From Candidatus Nomurabacteria bacterium CG_4_10_14_0_2_um_filter_30_12 (GTDB lineage: Bacteria > Patescibacteriota > Minisyncoccia > Phycocordibacterales > UBA9973): DNA of 10,343 nt. The notes under the pieces were generated by a model. That model was not told the origin of the DNA. It saw nothing but the letters and a program-made list of their open reading frames with translations, and did not search any database. The stretch covers positions 6,023 through 16,365 of the forward strand of contig PFOY01000013.1 in NCBI GenBank assembly GCA_002792755.1, written 5' to 3'. The position numbers and the translations under genes are program-made. This document shows, piece after piece, positions 1-5,491 of this stretch (the first letter of the stretch is position 1; every line of letters starts with the position of its first letter).

Positions 1-1085
1 GCATAAACAGTACAATTAGAATAAATAGGATTAGTAGTGTAAATATTTCCAGATAAATTACCACCACAACTACCACTGACTGAATTTATTAAATATCCAG
101 AATTTGGACTTACAGTAAATGATGTGATGCCTCCTGAATTAACTACAGTTGAAGATGGATTAATAGTTCCACCATTTCCTGCAGTTGCTGTGACTGTGTA
201 AGTTAATATTTGTGACCCGACAGTGACATAATCTGAAGCTGAAGCATCTCCACCTGCTCCTGTACATGTAAGTGTAAAAGTTTGTGAATAAGTTAAATTA
301 TTTATTCTTTCAGTTGTTTGAGAAGTTGAAGCTGTTTTATTTCCAGACCAACTTCCACTACTTGCATAACAAGATGTGGCATTAGTTGAAGACCAAGTTA
401 ACGTGGTAGATCCACCATATACAATATTATTTTTTGGAAATGCAGAAAGAGAGACTGTGGGTTTTGGAGTAGAAGGTGGATTGTCTACATTTACTGTTAT
501 AGATTGCTGAGGTGTTGTTCCTCCATCTCCCTTACATGTAATATAAAAAGTTGTGTTTGATTTAAGTCCTGTTGTTGTAAAACTACTTTGAGTTGAACTT
601 CTAGGGCCAGTCCAGCCGTCTGAACCACCTGTGGCATTACAAGAGGTTGCATTGTTTGGATACCAAGTAATAGTACTTGTTCCATTATATGGAACAGTCA
701 TTGGATTTGCAGATAAAGTGACAGTAGGAGCTGCGACAGGACATGCTGGGGTATAAAAATCTTTAGTTTGTCCAGTAGCGAGACCGCCTGCATTTTGAGC
801 CATTGCACGGTAATAGTATCTGGTACTTGGAGTAAGACCAGTAATAGTGTCGTTATAACTAGAAGTAGAATAAAAAGTATAATGAGCTGTGTGGAAAGAA
901 GGAGGAGTAGTAGCGCCCCAATCAAACCAAGCTTCAGTACGGGATCCATTTGGATAGACTGTTCCTGTCATTGTAGCAGTATCACAATGTGCGACGACCG
1001 TTTGAGCAGAAACCATATTTCCACCCGTAAAAAACCCAAAAAGAGCTATTGTACCGACTATTAATAATTTTATTCTTGTATTCAT
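1..1085 (-). CDS. Secreted multi-domain surface protein (FN3/Ig-like and bacterial-repeat domains), C-terminus off the left edge
   Basis: The minus strand has an open frame from ATG at 1085 to the window edge (361 complete codons, no stop). Residues 1-27 form a signal peptide: basic MNTRIK, a hydrophobic core, and a VSA/QT cleavage site. Residues ~29-115 look fibronectin type III-like (FDWG, then ITGLTPSTRYYYRA). Two related Ig-like modules follow at ~120-202 and ~209-290. Both carry the paired pattern TSC...TC (Cys149/Cys184 and Cys239/Cys274), probably a disulfide across the sandwich. From ~295 a glycine-rich module (TVTATAGNGGTINPSS, later SGSCGG) resembles the InlB-B-repeat-like 'bacterial repeat' family found in large adhesins. 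The likely role is an exported cell-surface or adhesion protein; the ligand is unknown. No sortase motif or anchor is visible because the C-terminus is missing. No clear Shine-Dalgarno precedes the start. The start is supported because the signal peptide begins right there. Confidence 0.85.
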   Translation of the reverse strand, partial: MNTRIKLLIVGTIALFGFFTGGNMVSAQTVVAHCDTATMTGTVYPNGSRTEAWFDWGATTPPSFHTAHYTFYSTSSYNDTITGLTPSTRYYYRAMAQNAGGLATGQTKDFYTPACPVAAPTVTLSANPMTVPYNGTSTITWYPNNATSCNATGGSDGWTGPRSSTQSSFTTTGLKSNTTFYITCKGDGGTTPQQSITVNVDNPPSTPKPTVSLSAFPKNNIVYGGSTTLTWSSTNATSCYASSGSWSGNKTASTSQTTERINNLTYSQTFTLTCTGAGGDASASDYVTVGSQILTYTVTATAGNGGTINPSSTVVNSGGITSFTVSPNSGYLINSVSGSCGGNLSGNIYTTNPIYSNCTVY

Positions 1086-1126
1086 AATATTTTTTGTTAA
1101 TAAATTGTTAAAAGTAAAACGACATT

Positions 1127-1175
1127 TACTCTTCAAAGATATTAATATGTTTTATATTCATAGCTTTGAAGAGTA
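1127..1175. repeat. Perfect 12-bp inverted repeat, 25-nt loop
   Basis: TACTCTTCAAAG (1127-1138) is exactly complementary to CTTTGAAGAGTA (1164-1175). It lies in the gap between two minus-strand genes. No T-run follows on either strand, so it is not a classic intrinsic terminator. It could be an mRNA processing or stability element, or an operator for the surface-protein gene starting at 1085. Confidence 0.7.
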
Positions 1176-1208
1176 GGGAAGCGGAATATGTTTGTATTCA
1201 GACTTCCC
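1176..1208. repeat. Interrupted stem-loop directly downstream of the minus-strand gene ending at 1214
   Basis: GGGAAG (1176-1181) pairs with CTTCCC (1203-1208), and inside it GAATA (1184-1188) pairs with TATTC (1195-1199). It abuts the 12-bp inverted repeat with no gap and starts five bases past the upstream gene's stop codon. This is a plausible 3'-end or attenuation structure, though it lacks a uridine tail. Confidence 0.55.
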
Positions 1209-1213
1209 AAACT

Positions 1214-1843
1214 TTAATTTGCTCCACCAGTTATAACATCTGGAGGGAGAATGGTGGGGGTTGCGATAGGAGCAGGAGTTTCATAATGTGGTTTTAGAAT
1301 TGCCGCGATAGCTACTGCAGCAGCAGTAATTAGAAATACAATAGCCACTATATACCAATCCCCACCATTTTCTTCTATTACTCCAGCAAGAGCAATAGGT
1401 ATAGTATTCCTTGGATCAGGAGATACTTTTACATCAACATTAACATTAATGCTGATGCTATCAGTTTTAACACTGACAGATTTTTCAATTTGGGGTGGAG
1501 GGTTATCAGGAGTGGGTAAGCGATAGAAACCACTTACCTCATTCCCGCAGTCCCATCTGCGGATAATCTTTCTATCTTTTATAACAAATTTAACCCATGG
1601 GTCTTGGATGACCCAAAATCTTCCCCCCACTATTATCATTTTCACTAACGTGAATTGTGGAAATGAAATAGTGTCTTCCCCTACACCTAGATCTTTGTGT
1701 CCGCTAAAAAATTGCGGACTATAAGATTGATAAATTCCATTCGAGAAAGCTTCCCTTGCTTCCTCTTTTGTGCCCCACTTTTTGTCTTGTCCTATCAGTG
1801 TGATAGTAAAGACAATGATTACGAAGAACATTAAACTTTTCAT
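1214..1843 (-). CDS. Unrecognised secreted protein with C-terminal membrane helix
   Basis: The 209-residue product belongs to no family I recognise. The frame is open up to 1951, but I place the start at ATG 1843 for three reasons. An AAGGTG Shine-Dalgarno lies 5 bases upstream. The product then begins with a signal-peptide-like MKSLMFFVIIVFTITLIG. A strong promoter sits at 1899-1927, inside the longer frame. Residues ~20-105 are a compact, aromatic-rich soluble region containing FTLVKMIIVGGRFWVIQDPW, VIKDRKIIRRWDCG and one Cys. Residues ~110-145 are a Pro/Ser/Val linker (alternating SINVNVDVKV). Residues ~163-182 form a hydrophobic helix rich in Ala/Ile/Val, followed by a Pro/Thr-rich tail. 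It is probably anchored in the cytoplasmic membrane with the soluble part outside. Its DNA is richer in G+C than the pilus genes, which hints at transfer. It may be co-transcribed with the surface protein downstream. Confidence 0.7.
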   Translation of the reverse strand: MKSLMFFVIIVFTITLIGQDKKWGTKEEAREAFSNGIYQSYSPQFFSGHKDLGVGEDTISFPQFTLVKMIIVGGRFWVIQDPWVKFVIKDRKIIRRWDCGNEVSGFYRLPTPDNPPPQIEKSVSVKTDSISINVNVDVKVSPDPRNTIPIALAGVIEENGGDWYIVAIVFLITAAAVAIAAILKPHYETPAPIATPTILPPDVITGGAN

Positions 1844-1898
1844 TTTTACACCTTTTACTAGTTTTTTTTGATTATTGTTTGCTTTTTTATTCGTTATT

Positions 1899-1927
1899 AG
1901 TATAGCAAACTTTGGGAAAAAAGTCAA
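1899..1927 (-). promoter_or_regulatory. Sigma-70 type promoter for the gene at 1214-1843
   Basis: On the minus strand, TTGACT (1922-1927) is separated by exactly 17 bases from TATACT (1899-1904). This is the best promoter match in the window. Transcription would begin near 1892, giving a leader of about 50 bases. It excludes the longer start at 1951. It lies just outside the left edge of the adjacent insertion sequence. Confidence 0.75.
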
Positions 1928-1979
1928 GAGCATCTGGTAATGTGTACACATATATGGCGGTTTCTCCTACAATGGAGGA

Positions 1980-2597
1980 ATGAGCATACATATGGTTAAA
2001 ACAATCAAAGAAGAGAAATTAAAATGGGTATTACCGATAGTAAAGAAGGAAGTGAAGTTAATAGATGTCTCAAAAGTATGTCCATATGGAAAGAGAAGTC
2101 TGGAACGATGGGTAGCTCTCTACAAAGATAAAGGAGAAGCAGGCTTAGAACCCAAATCAACAGAACCAAAAACCCAAAAAGAAGAAACACCAATTTGGAT
2201 GAAAGAAAGAGTAGTTGAAGTTAGAAAGAAAACAAAAAAGTGTGTATTAAAAATACACTGACAATTGAAAAAGGAAGGTGTGTTGATTCACGAACGTACT
2301 ATTGGAAAGATTCTAAAAAAAGAAGGACTTGTTAGAAAATATAGAGTTAGGAAAATTAAATACAAATATATTAAAGCTGAAAGAAAAGCTGGAGAATTAG
2401 TCGAGATTGATGTTAAATATGTACCAGGACGCATTGTAGGCAAACGATATTACCAATATACAGCGATTGATACAGCTTCAAAATGGAGACACTTAGCAGT
2501 ATATGATGAGCAGACGAATTTTCATTCAATCTTGTTTCTAAAAGAAGTAATTAAAATATTTAAATTAATAATCTTCTTATTTATACAAGTCCGTTGA
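1980..2597 (+). pseudogene. IS481-family transposase, in-frame stop and 3' truncation
   Basis: Two pieces lie in one frame, separated by TGA at 2259-2261. Residues 1-93 carry an N-terminal helix-turn-helix region (VSKVCPYGKRSLERWVALYKD, then EPKSTEPKTQ). After the stop, Q-L-K-K-E-G continues the expected family sequence. The family usually has Trp at this point (K-I-H-W-x-L-K-K), so TGG has become TGA. The integrase catalytic core then begins: ELVEIDVKYV holds the first catalytic Asp (~144), followed by YYQYTAIDTASKWR. Similarity ends at about FLKEVIKIF. The second Asp motif (typically TDNG) and the catalytic Glu region are absent. Roughly 205 of the usual ~300 residues remain. A GGAGG lies at 1974-1978, so the true start could be ATG 1980 or 1992. 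The product would be inactive. Confidence 0.8.
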
Positions 2598-2618
2598 TTT
2601 TTTAACAGGACAAGTATA
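2582..2618. repeat. Imperfect palindrome at the broken end of the transposase
   Basis: TATAC-aa-GTCCGTT (2582-2595) pairs with AAC-a-GGAC-aa-GTATA (2604-2618) around a T-rich loop. The core GTCC-GTT...AAC-a-GGAC resembles the hairpin at 6045-6072. Read in reverse, CTTGTCCTGTTAA matches CTTGCCCCGTTAG at 6568-6580 in 10 of 13 bases. It is possibly a member of the same dispersed palindrome family, and it marks where transposase similarity stops. Confidence 0.5.
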
Positions 2619-2671
2619 TTTATATATACGTATGAGAATTTATTTTGGTGCATTTAAAAATTTAAAATAAT

Positions 2672-3391
2672 TTATCGTATCACTTTCCATTCTTTACTGT
2701 GTGCTTTTTTTCTAAAAATAAGAGATAGACTGTTTAACATCCATTCTGTTAAAAGTCTTGGCCAACCTATTTTATGTGCTCTGCGTCCAGTGTGATATAT
2801 GGTGAGTGTTTTTTCAAAATATGTTTTTCCTAATTTTGCTATTCTTTTAAAGAATTCATAATCTTCTGAAGCCACCAAATCTTCTCTATAGCCATTTGTC
2901 TTTTTAAATGTATCTTTTCGAATCATTTGAAATTCTCCAGCTGCCACACCGATTTTGAAATAATTATTTAAAATTAAGTGAAAAAGATTAAGCGTAGAAA
3001 AGATTATTTTATCAACGAAGGTTTCTTGATTTTTATTTACTTTAATAGAGACAGTTAATCCAACGAGATTTTTGTTTGAAATAAACAAACTTTCTACTTT
3101 TTGAAAGAATAAATCTATGTCTGGTATATATACGTCTGCATCTAAAAAAACAAAATAATCTCCAGTGGCTATATTTGCACCAGCATTTCTTCCTTGTGCT
3201 ATCGTCTGACGTGTAGAATCTTTATGTTCAACTATCTTGTTTGTATATTTTTTTGCGATTAAAATAGTATCATCTGTACTTTGGCCGTCTGAAATAATTA
3301 TTTCTTTTTCACCTTTATATTCTGAAAGACATAAAAGAATTTTCTCTATGACTGTTGCTTCATTTTTAGTTGGAATAATAAAAGAAATCAT
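2672..3391 (-). CDS. Family 2 glycosyltransferase
   Basis: The 239-residue protein has a GT-A fold of the GT2 type, transferring a sugar from a nucleotide-sugar to an unknown acceptor, probably a cell-envelope lipid or polysaccharide. Visible motifs, in order: the N-terminal strand ISFIIPTKNEA (2-12); ISDGQSTDDT (33-42), the nucleotide-binding Asp region; QGRNAGANIATGDY (66-79); the DAD metal-binding motif (84-86); VASEDYEFFKR (173-183), with the probable catalytic base in E-D; and a basic HTGRRAHKIG near 200. No multi-pass helices are seen, only a hydrophobic patch at ~212-226 that may touch the membrane. It starts one base after the stop of the upstream dedA-like gene, so the two are probably translationally coupled. 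There is no Shine-Dalgarno. Confidence 0.9.
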   Translation of the reverse strand: MISFIIPTKNEATVIEKILLCLSEYKGEKEIIISDGQSTDDTILIAKKYTNKIVEHKDSTRQTIAQGRNAGANIATGDYFVFLDADVYIPDIDLFFQKVESLFISNKNLVGLTVSIKVNKNQETFVDKIIFSTLNLFHLILNNYFKIGVAAGEFQMIRKDTFKKTNGYREDLVASEDYEFFKRIAKLGKTYFEKTLTIYHTGRRAHKIGWPRLLTEWMLNSLSLIFRKKAHSKEWKVIR

Positions 3392-3392
3392 A

Positions 3393-3989
3393 TTAGTCTA
3401 TTATTGTATATTTTATATATTTAGAAGCATAATATATACTCACTCCAAATACTGTGATTATTCCTACAACAAAATATATTTTCATAGTGTCTGCTATTGA
3501 GTTGTATAATTGTCCAAAGAAGTATCCAATAGAAAGTAATATACTTATAAGTATTACTTCACCAATAAGATTTAACGCAAGATACTTTCTAAGTGGAATA
3601 TGTGTAGCTCCTGCGGCCATTAATGTGGCGAGCGACATACCAAATCCAATCGTCACTTTTGATATTAAAAGTATTTTTACGTGGTATTTATGAAAAAGTC
3701 CTTTTGTTTTTTCGAATATTTCTGGTGTTAGTTTGAAAAATTTTCCATATTTATTTAAAAATGGTTCTGCAAAAAAATAACCAATATAATACCAAATAAT
3801 ATCTCCCAAAAGATCACCAGCTAGAATTATAAGAAAAGCAGGAATTGGTTCAAAAAATCCTATTAAAATTAAAAAACCAGAAGCGACCATGAGTATAGGT
3901 CCTTCTATAACTATAGCTAAAAAAAGAAGTAGATATTTATAACTAGTCAGTATTAATAAAAAATTTGGTATTAGTGAATCAAATTGCAT
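3393..3989 (-). CDS. DedA/VTT-family integral membrane protein
   Basis: The 198-residue protein is very hydrophobic and has the DedA (SNARE-associated/VTT) layout: an N-terminal re-entrant region with conserved acidic residue Glu29 (VIEGPILMVASG), the second acidic site in LAGDLLGDIIWYYIG (Asp59/Asp63), a soluble basic loop (~80-105), then a membrane hairpin with AAGATHIPLRKYL, and C-terminal helices. DedA proteins are linked to undecaprenyl-phosphate or phospholipid flipping across the cytoplasmic membrane. That fits the glycosyltransferase encoded directly downstream, which would use a lipid carrier. One oddity is that the usual Arg/Pro-rich signature (R-F-x-P-x-x-R) before the AG motif reads SKVTIGFGMS, with Lys111 for the first Arg and no Pro. 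It is therefore a divergent member. The start at 3989 follows a -10 box closely. Confidence 0.87.
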   Translation of the reverse strand: MQFDSLIPNFLLILTSYKYLLLFLAIVIEGPILMVASGFLILIGFFEPIPAFLIILAGDLLGDIIWYYIGYFFAEPFLNKYGKFFKLTPEIFEKTKGLFHKYHVKILLISKVTIGFGMSLATLMAAGATHIPLRKYLALNLIGEVILISILLSIGYFFGQLYNSIADTMKIYFVVGIITVFGVSIYYASKYIKYTIID

Positions 3990-4003
3990 ATATATAATTT
4001 GTT

Positions 4004-4034
4004 ATTATATCATTATGTATATAGTATACGACAA
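4004..4034 (-). promoter_or_regulatory. Probable promoter of the dedA-like/glycosyltransferase pair
   Basis: A consensus TATAAT lies on the minus strand at 4004-4009. A weak TTGTCG at 4029-4034 sits 19 bases upstream. The -10 box ends 14 bases before the ATG, so the leader would be only about 7-8 bases, too short for a ribosome-binding site. Confidence 0.5.
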
Positions 4035-4037
4035 AAC

Positions 4038-4620
4038 TTATTTTTGTATGTTGTTTAGTAATTTTCGTAATTCGATAATAGCACGATGATGTTGGCTTTT
4101 TACTGTATTTAAAGGTTTATTTAATATTTTACTTATTTCTTCGAAAGTCATATCTTCTTGATAATGAAGTAATAGAATTATTTTATGATGTGTCGAAAGT
4201 TTTTTTAATATCTTTTTAAGAAATTCTGAATCTTGTAATTTTTGCAAAGCTTCATCTGGAAGCAAACTTTCATCAGGTATTTTTTCATAAAAAGAATTAT
4301 CATCTTTATCGTCATCTTCTCTTTTTATGTCAGAAAAAAGTAAACTTTTTTTCTTTCTTAAAAAATCAGTAGCAGTATTTTTAGTAATAGCAAAGATCCA
4401 AGTTTTAAAACTAGCTTTTTTTTATATCAAACTTGAGTAGATTTTTCCAAACTTTTATGAAAGTTTCTTGAACTATATCAGGTGCATTATTTTTACCGAC
4501 TAAATATACCGTAAAATTATAAATAGATGAAGTATGTCTATCTATTAATATTTTTAATGCTTCTTCTTTACCATTTTTATATAAAGCAATTATTTCTTCA
4601 TCACTTTCATCGTGTAGCAT
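4038..4620 (-). pseudogene. ECF-type sigma-70 family RNA polymerase sigma factor, frame broken at an A8 run
   Basis: The first frame (from ATG 4620) gives MLHDESDEEIIALYKNGKEE and a sigma region 2 (APDIVQETFIKVWKNLLKFD, ~46-65). It then hits TAG at 4411 just after a run of eight A. Removing one A continues perfectly into FKTWIFAITKNTATDFLRKKK, the rest of region 2, an acidic linker, and region 4 with the helix-turn-helix MTFEEISKILNKPLNTVKSQ (~157-176). The joined product is 193 residues, a normal length for an ECF sigma factor. The role would be promoter recognition with core RNA polymerase for an extracytoplasmic or stress regulon. No anti-sigma gene is adjacent. Both halves are well conserved. 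This suggests a recent mutation, a sequencing indel, or transcriptional slippage at the A8 that still yields some functional protein. Confidence 0.85.
4416..4423 (-). other. A8 homopolymer: frameshift or slippage site in the sigma factor gene
   Basis: Eight T on the plus strand are read as eight A in the sigma mRNA (ATAAAAAAAAGC). Seven A would keep the frame. Runs of this length are known sites of RNA polymerase slippage in AT-rich genomes and are also common places for sequencing or assembly indels. Confidence 0.8.
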
Positions 4621-4626
4621 TTTATA

Positions 4627-4635
4627 AATATAACA
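4627..4635 (-). promoter_or_regulatory. Extended -10 box just upstream of the sigma factor start
   Basis: TGTTATATT on the minus strand matches the extended -10 pattern TGnTATAAT with one change. Six bases separate it from ATG 4620, so transcription would start at or near the A of the ATG (leaderless mRNA). No good -35 lies at 17 bases. It overlaps the divergent tRNA-Arg promoter region. Confidence 0.35.
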
Positions 4636-4647
4636 TGAATTTTGTGT

Positions 4648-4676
4648 TTGAGTTTTTTATCAAAAACTGGTAATCT
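4648..4676 (+). promoter_or_regulatory. Promoter of tRNA-Arg(GCG)
   Basis: TTGAGT (4648-4653) is separated by 17 bases from TAATCT (4671-4676). The expected start is near 4683, a few bases before the tRNA 5' end at 4688. Confidence 0.55.
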
Positions 4677-4687
4677 TTAATTACTTA

Positions 4688-4759
4688 GCCCTCATAGTTT
4701 AATGGATAGAATGCGAGCTTGCGGAGTTTGCGATGTAGGTTCGATTCCTACTGAGGGCA
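4688..4759 (+). tRNA. tRNA-Arg, anticodon GCG
   Basis: A full cloverleaf is present. The acceptor stem GCCCTCA/TGAGGGC is perfect. The D arm is GTTT..GAAT, the anticodon stem CGAGC/GTTTG has two G-U pairs, and the loop is TTGCGGA. There is a 4-base variable region, and the T arm is GTAGG-TTCGATT-CCTAC. It aligns base for base in length with the tRNA-Arg(TCT) at 9820, confirming positions 34-36 as GCG, which reads CGC and CGU. No CCA is encoded: after the discriminator A the sequence reads CAAAG. The anticodon is unusual because most bacteria use ACG modified to inosine. The 3' end lies six bases from the stop of the convergent gene at 4766. Confidence 0.93.
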
Positions 4760-4765
4760 CAAAGT

Positions 4766-5236
4766 TTAAAATCCTAATGATTCCATTATCTTTTCTGATA
4801 TGTGTTCTTTCATCTCTTCTTCTGGTACACCATTTTTTAGCATAAAATTTCTTACTTCTTCAGCATTATACTGTTTTATTGGCATTGATATTATTGGCAT
4901 AAATTGTCTTTCTGATTTTATAAAAAGAGTAGGTTTTAATTTTACTCCTTTTTGTACCCAAAAAGAGTGTATGTTTTCATATGTGTAAAGACGATTTCTT
5001 ATCTTTAGTCCTTTTTCATTTAATTCATAAAAAACTAAATCTGGTTTTTTGATAGCAAAACTTCCAAGTAATATTCCACTAATTATTAGGAATAAACCAA
5101 AAAAGTAATTGTTATAAATAAATGAAGTTATAGATGAAGCGACTATAATAACACCAAGAGTCCAAAACCAATCATTGCCTCGTTCTTTTTCTTCATATTC
5201 TAATGCAGTCCATTCTAATTTTTTATTTGGATCCAT
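4766..5236 (-). CDS. Conserved-looking membrane protein with two N-terminal helices and a C-terminal soluble domain; function unknown
   Basis: The 156-residue protein starts at ATG 5236 (MDPNKKLEWTALEYEEKERG). A frame extending to 5257 exists but would start inside a palindrome and upstream of the -10 box. A charged N-terminal tail is followed by two closely spaced hydrophobic helices (~24-42 and ~45-60) separated by YNNYFF. This hairpin implies both ends are cytoplasmic. Residues ~65-156 form a beta-rich soluble region (DLVFYELNEKGLKIRNRLYTYENIHSFWV) ending in an acidic helix (VPEEEMKEHISEKIMESLGF). The layout resembles small bacterial membrane proteins with a PH-like domain; that is a guess from pattern, and I do not recognise the family. 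It lies between two tRNA genes and has its own promoter. Confidence 0.75.
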   Translation of the reverse strand: MDPNKKLEWTALEYEEKERGNDWFWTLGVIIVASSITSFIYNNYFFGLFLIISGILLGSFAIKKPDLVFYELNEKGLKIRNRLYTYENIHSFWVQKGVKLKPTLFIKSERQFMPIISMPIKQYNAEEVRNFMLKNGVPEEEMKEHISEKIMESLGF

Positions 5237-5243
5237 TAGTATA

Positions 5244-5271
5244 ATTATACCCCACACCTATCTTATTTCAA
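5244..5271 (-). promoter_or_regulatory. Promoter of the 4766-5236 gene, apparently leaderless
   Basis: TTGAAA (5266-5271) is separated by 16 bases from TATAAT (5244-5249) on the minus strand. Seven bases then lead to ATG 5236, so the transcript should begin at or within a base or two of the start codon. There is no Shine-Dalgarno. Confidence 0.65.
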
Positions 5272-5287
5272 ATAGGTGTGGGGTATA
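5246..5287. repeat. Perfect 16-bp inverted repeat straddling a promoter
   Basis: TATACCCCACACCTAT (5246-5261) and ATAGGTGTGGGGTATA (5272-5287) are exact complements with a 10-base loop. The promoter's -35 (5266-5271) lies in the loop, and most of its -10 lies in the proximal arm. No T-run flanks it on either strand. It could be an operator, or an RNA hairpin in read-through from tRNA-Ser. Confidence 0.8.
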
Positions 5288-5344
5288 CTCTAACGTTTAT
5301 TTTAAATCCATATAAAAAGTAAGTTTTGAAATTATTTTTTAATG

Positions 5345-5427
5345 CGGAGGGTAGAGGACTCGAACCTCTAAGGGCTTTCGCCCGCTTGTTTTCAAGACAA
5401 GTGCCTTACCATTCGGCGCAACCCTCC
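5345..5427 (-). tRNA. tRNA-Ser, anticodon TGA
   Basis: This is a class II tRNA on the minus strand. The acceptor GGAGGGT/ACCCTCC is perfect. The anticodon stem is CTTGT/ACAAG with loop CTTGAAA, giving anticodon TGA, which reads UCA. A long variable arm folds as GGGC-GAAA-GCCC, as expected for serine. The T arm is AGAGG-TTCGAGT-CCTCT. The discriminator is G, and CCA is not encoded. Confidence 0.95.
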
Positions 5428-5450
5428 TTTTCCTTTTTATATACCAACCC

Positions 5451-5478
5451 AGTATATCTTTTTTTATTTCTTTTTCAA
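5451..5478 (-). promoter_or_regulatory. Promoter of tRNA-Ser(TGA)
   Basis: TTGAAA (5473-5478) is separated by 16 bases from TATACT (5451-5456) on the minus strand, followed by about 23 bases to the mature tRNA 5' end. Confidence 0.55.
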
Positions 5479-5491
5479 TCTTTTTTCTTAG

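Larger units (their letters stand above)
1943..2618 (+). mobile_element. Decayed IS481-type insertion sequence, right end lost or scrambled
   Basis: The element contains an interrupted DDE transposase reading rightward. The sequence before it, beginning TGTACACATATATGG at 1943 (inside the palindrome TGTGTACACA, 1941-1950), starts with TGT and is a good candidate for the left terminal repeat. I find no matching inverted copy to the right, and the transposase homology stops near 2565-2585, where a small hairpin begins. The right boundary is therefore uncertain. The element sits immediately upstream of the divergent promoter at 1899-1927. Confidence 0.6.

Noticed and set aside
497..949. Leucine/valine-rich minus-strand frames inside the surface-protein gene, and the plus-strand frame at 768-1064
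   Set aside because: They are out-of-frame shadows of the long minus-strand gene, which has a signal peptide and recognisable repeats.
1844..1951. N-terminal extension of the 1214-1843 protein to ATG 1951
   Set aside because: It runs through a strong promoter (1899-1927) into the probable IS end, would hide the signal peptide, and has a worse start site than ATG 1843 with its AAGGTG.
2259..2261. Recoding of TGA as Trp (code 4) or Gly (code 25), since TGA replaces Trp in the transposase
   Set aside because: All conserved genes here use TGG for Trp and none has internal TGA. The element is also truncated, so ordinary decay is simpler.
3237..3693. Plus-strand frames opposite the glycosyltransferase and dedA-like genes
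   Set aside because: They are antisense shadows with no motif or start signal; the minus-strand genes are certain.
5246..5287. Intrinsic terminator
   Set aside because: The stem is strong but there is no T-run after it on either strand, and a promoter lies within it.
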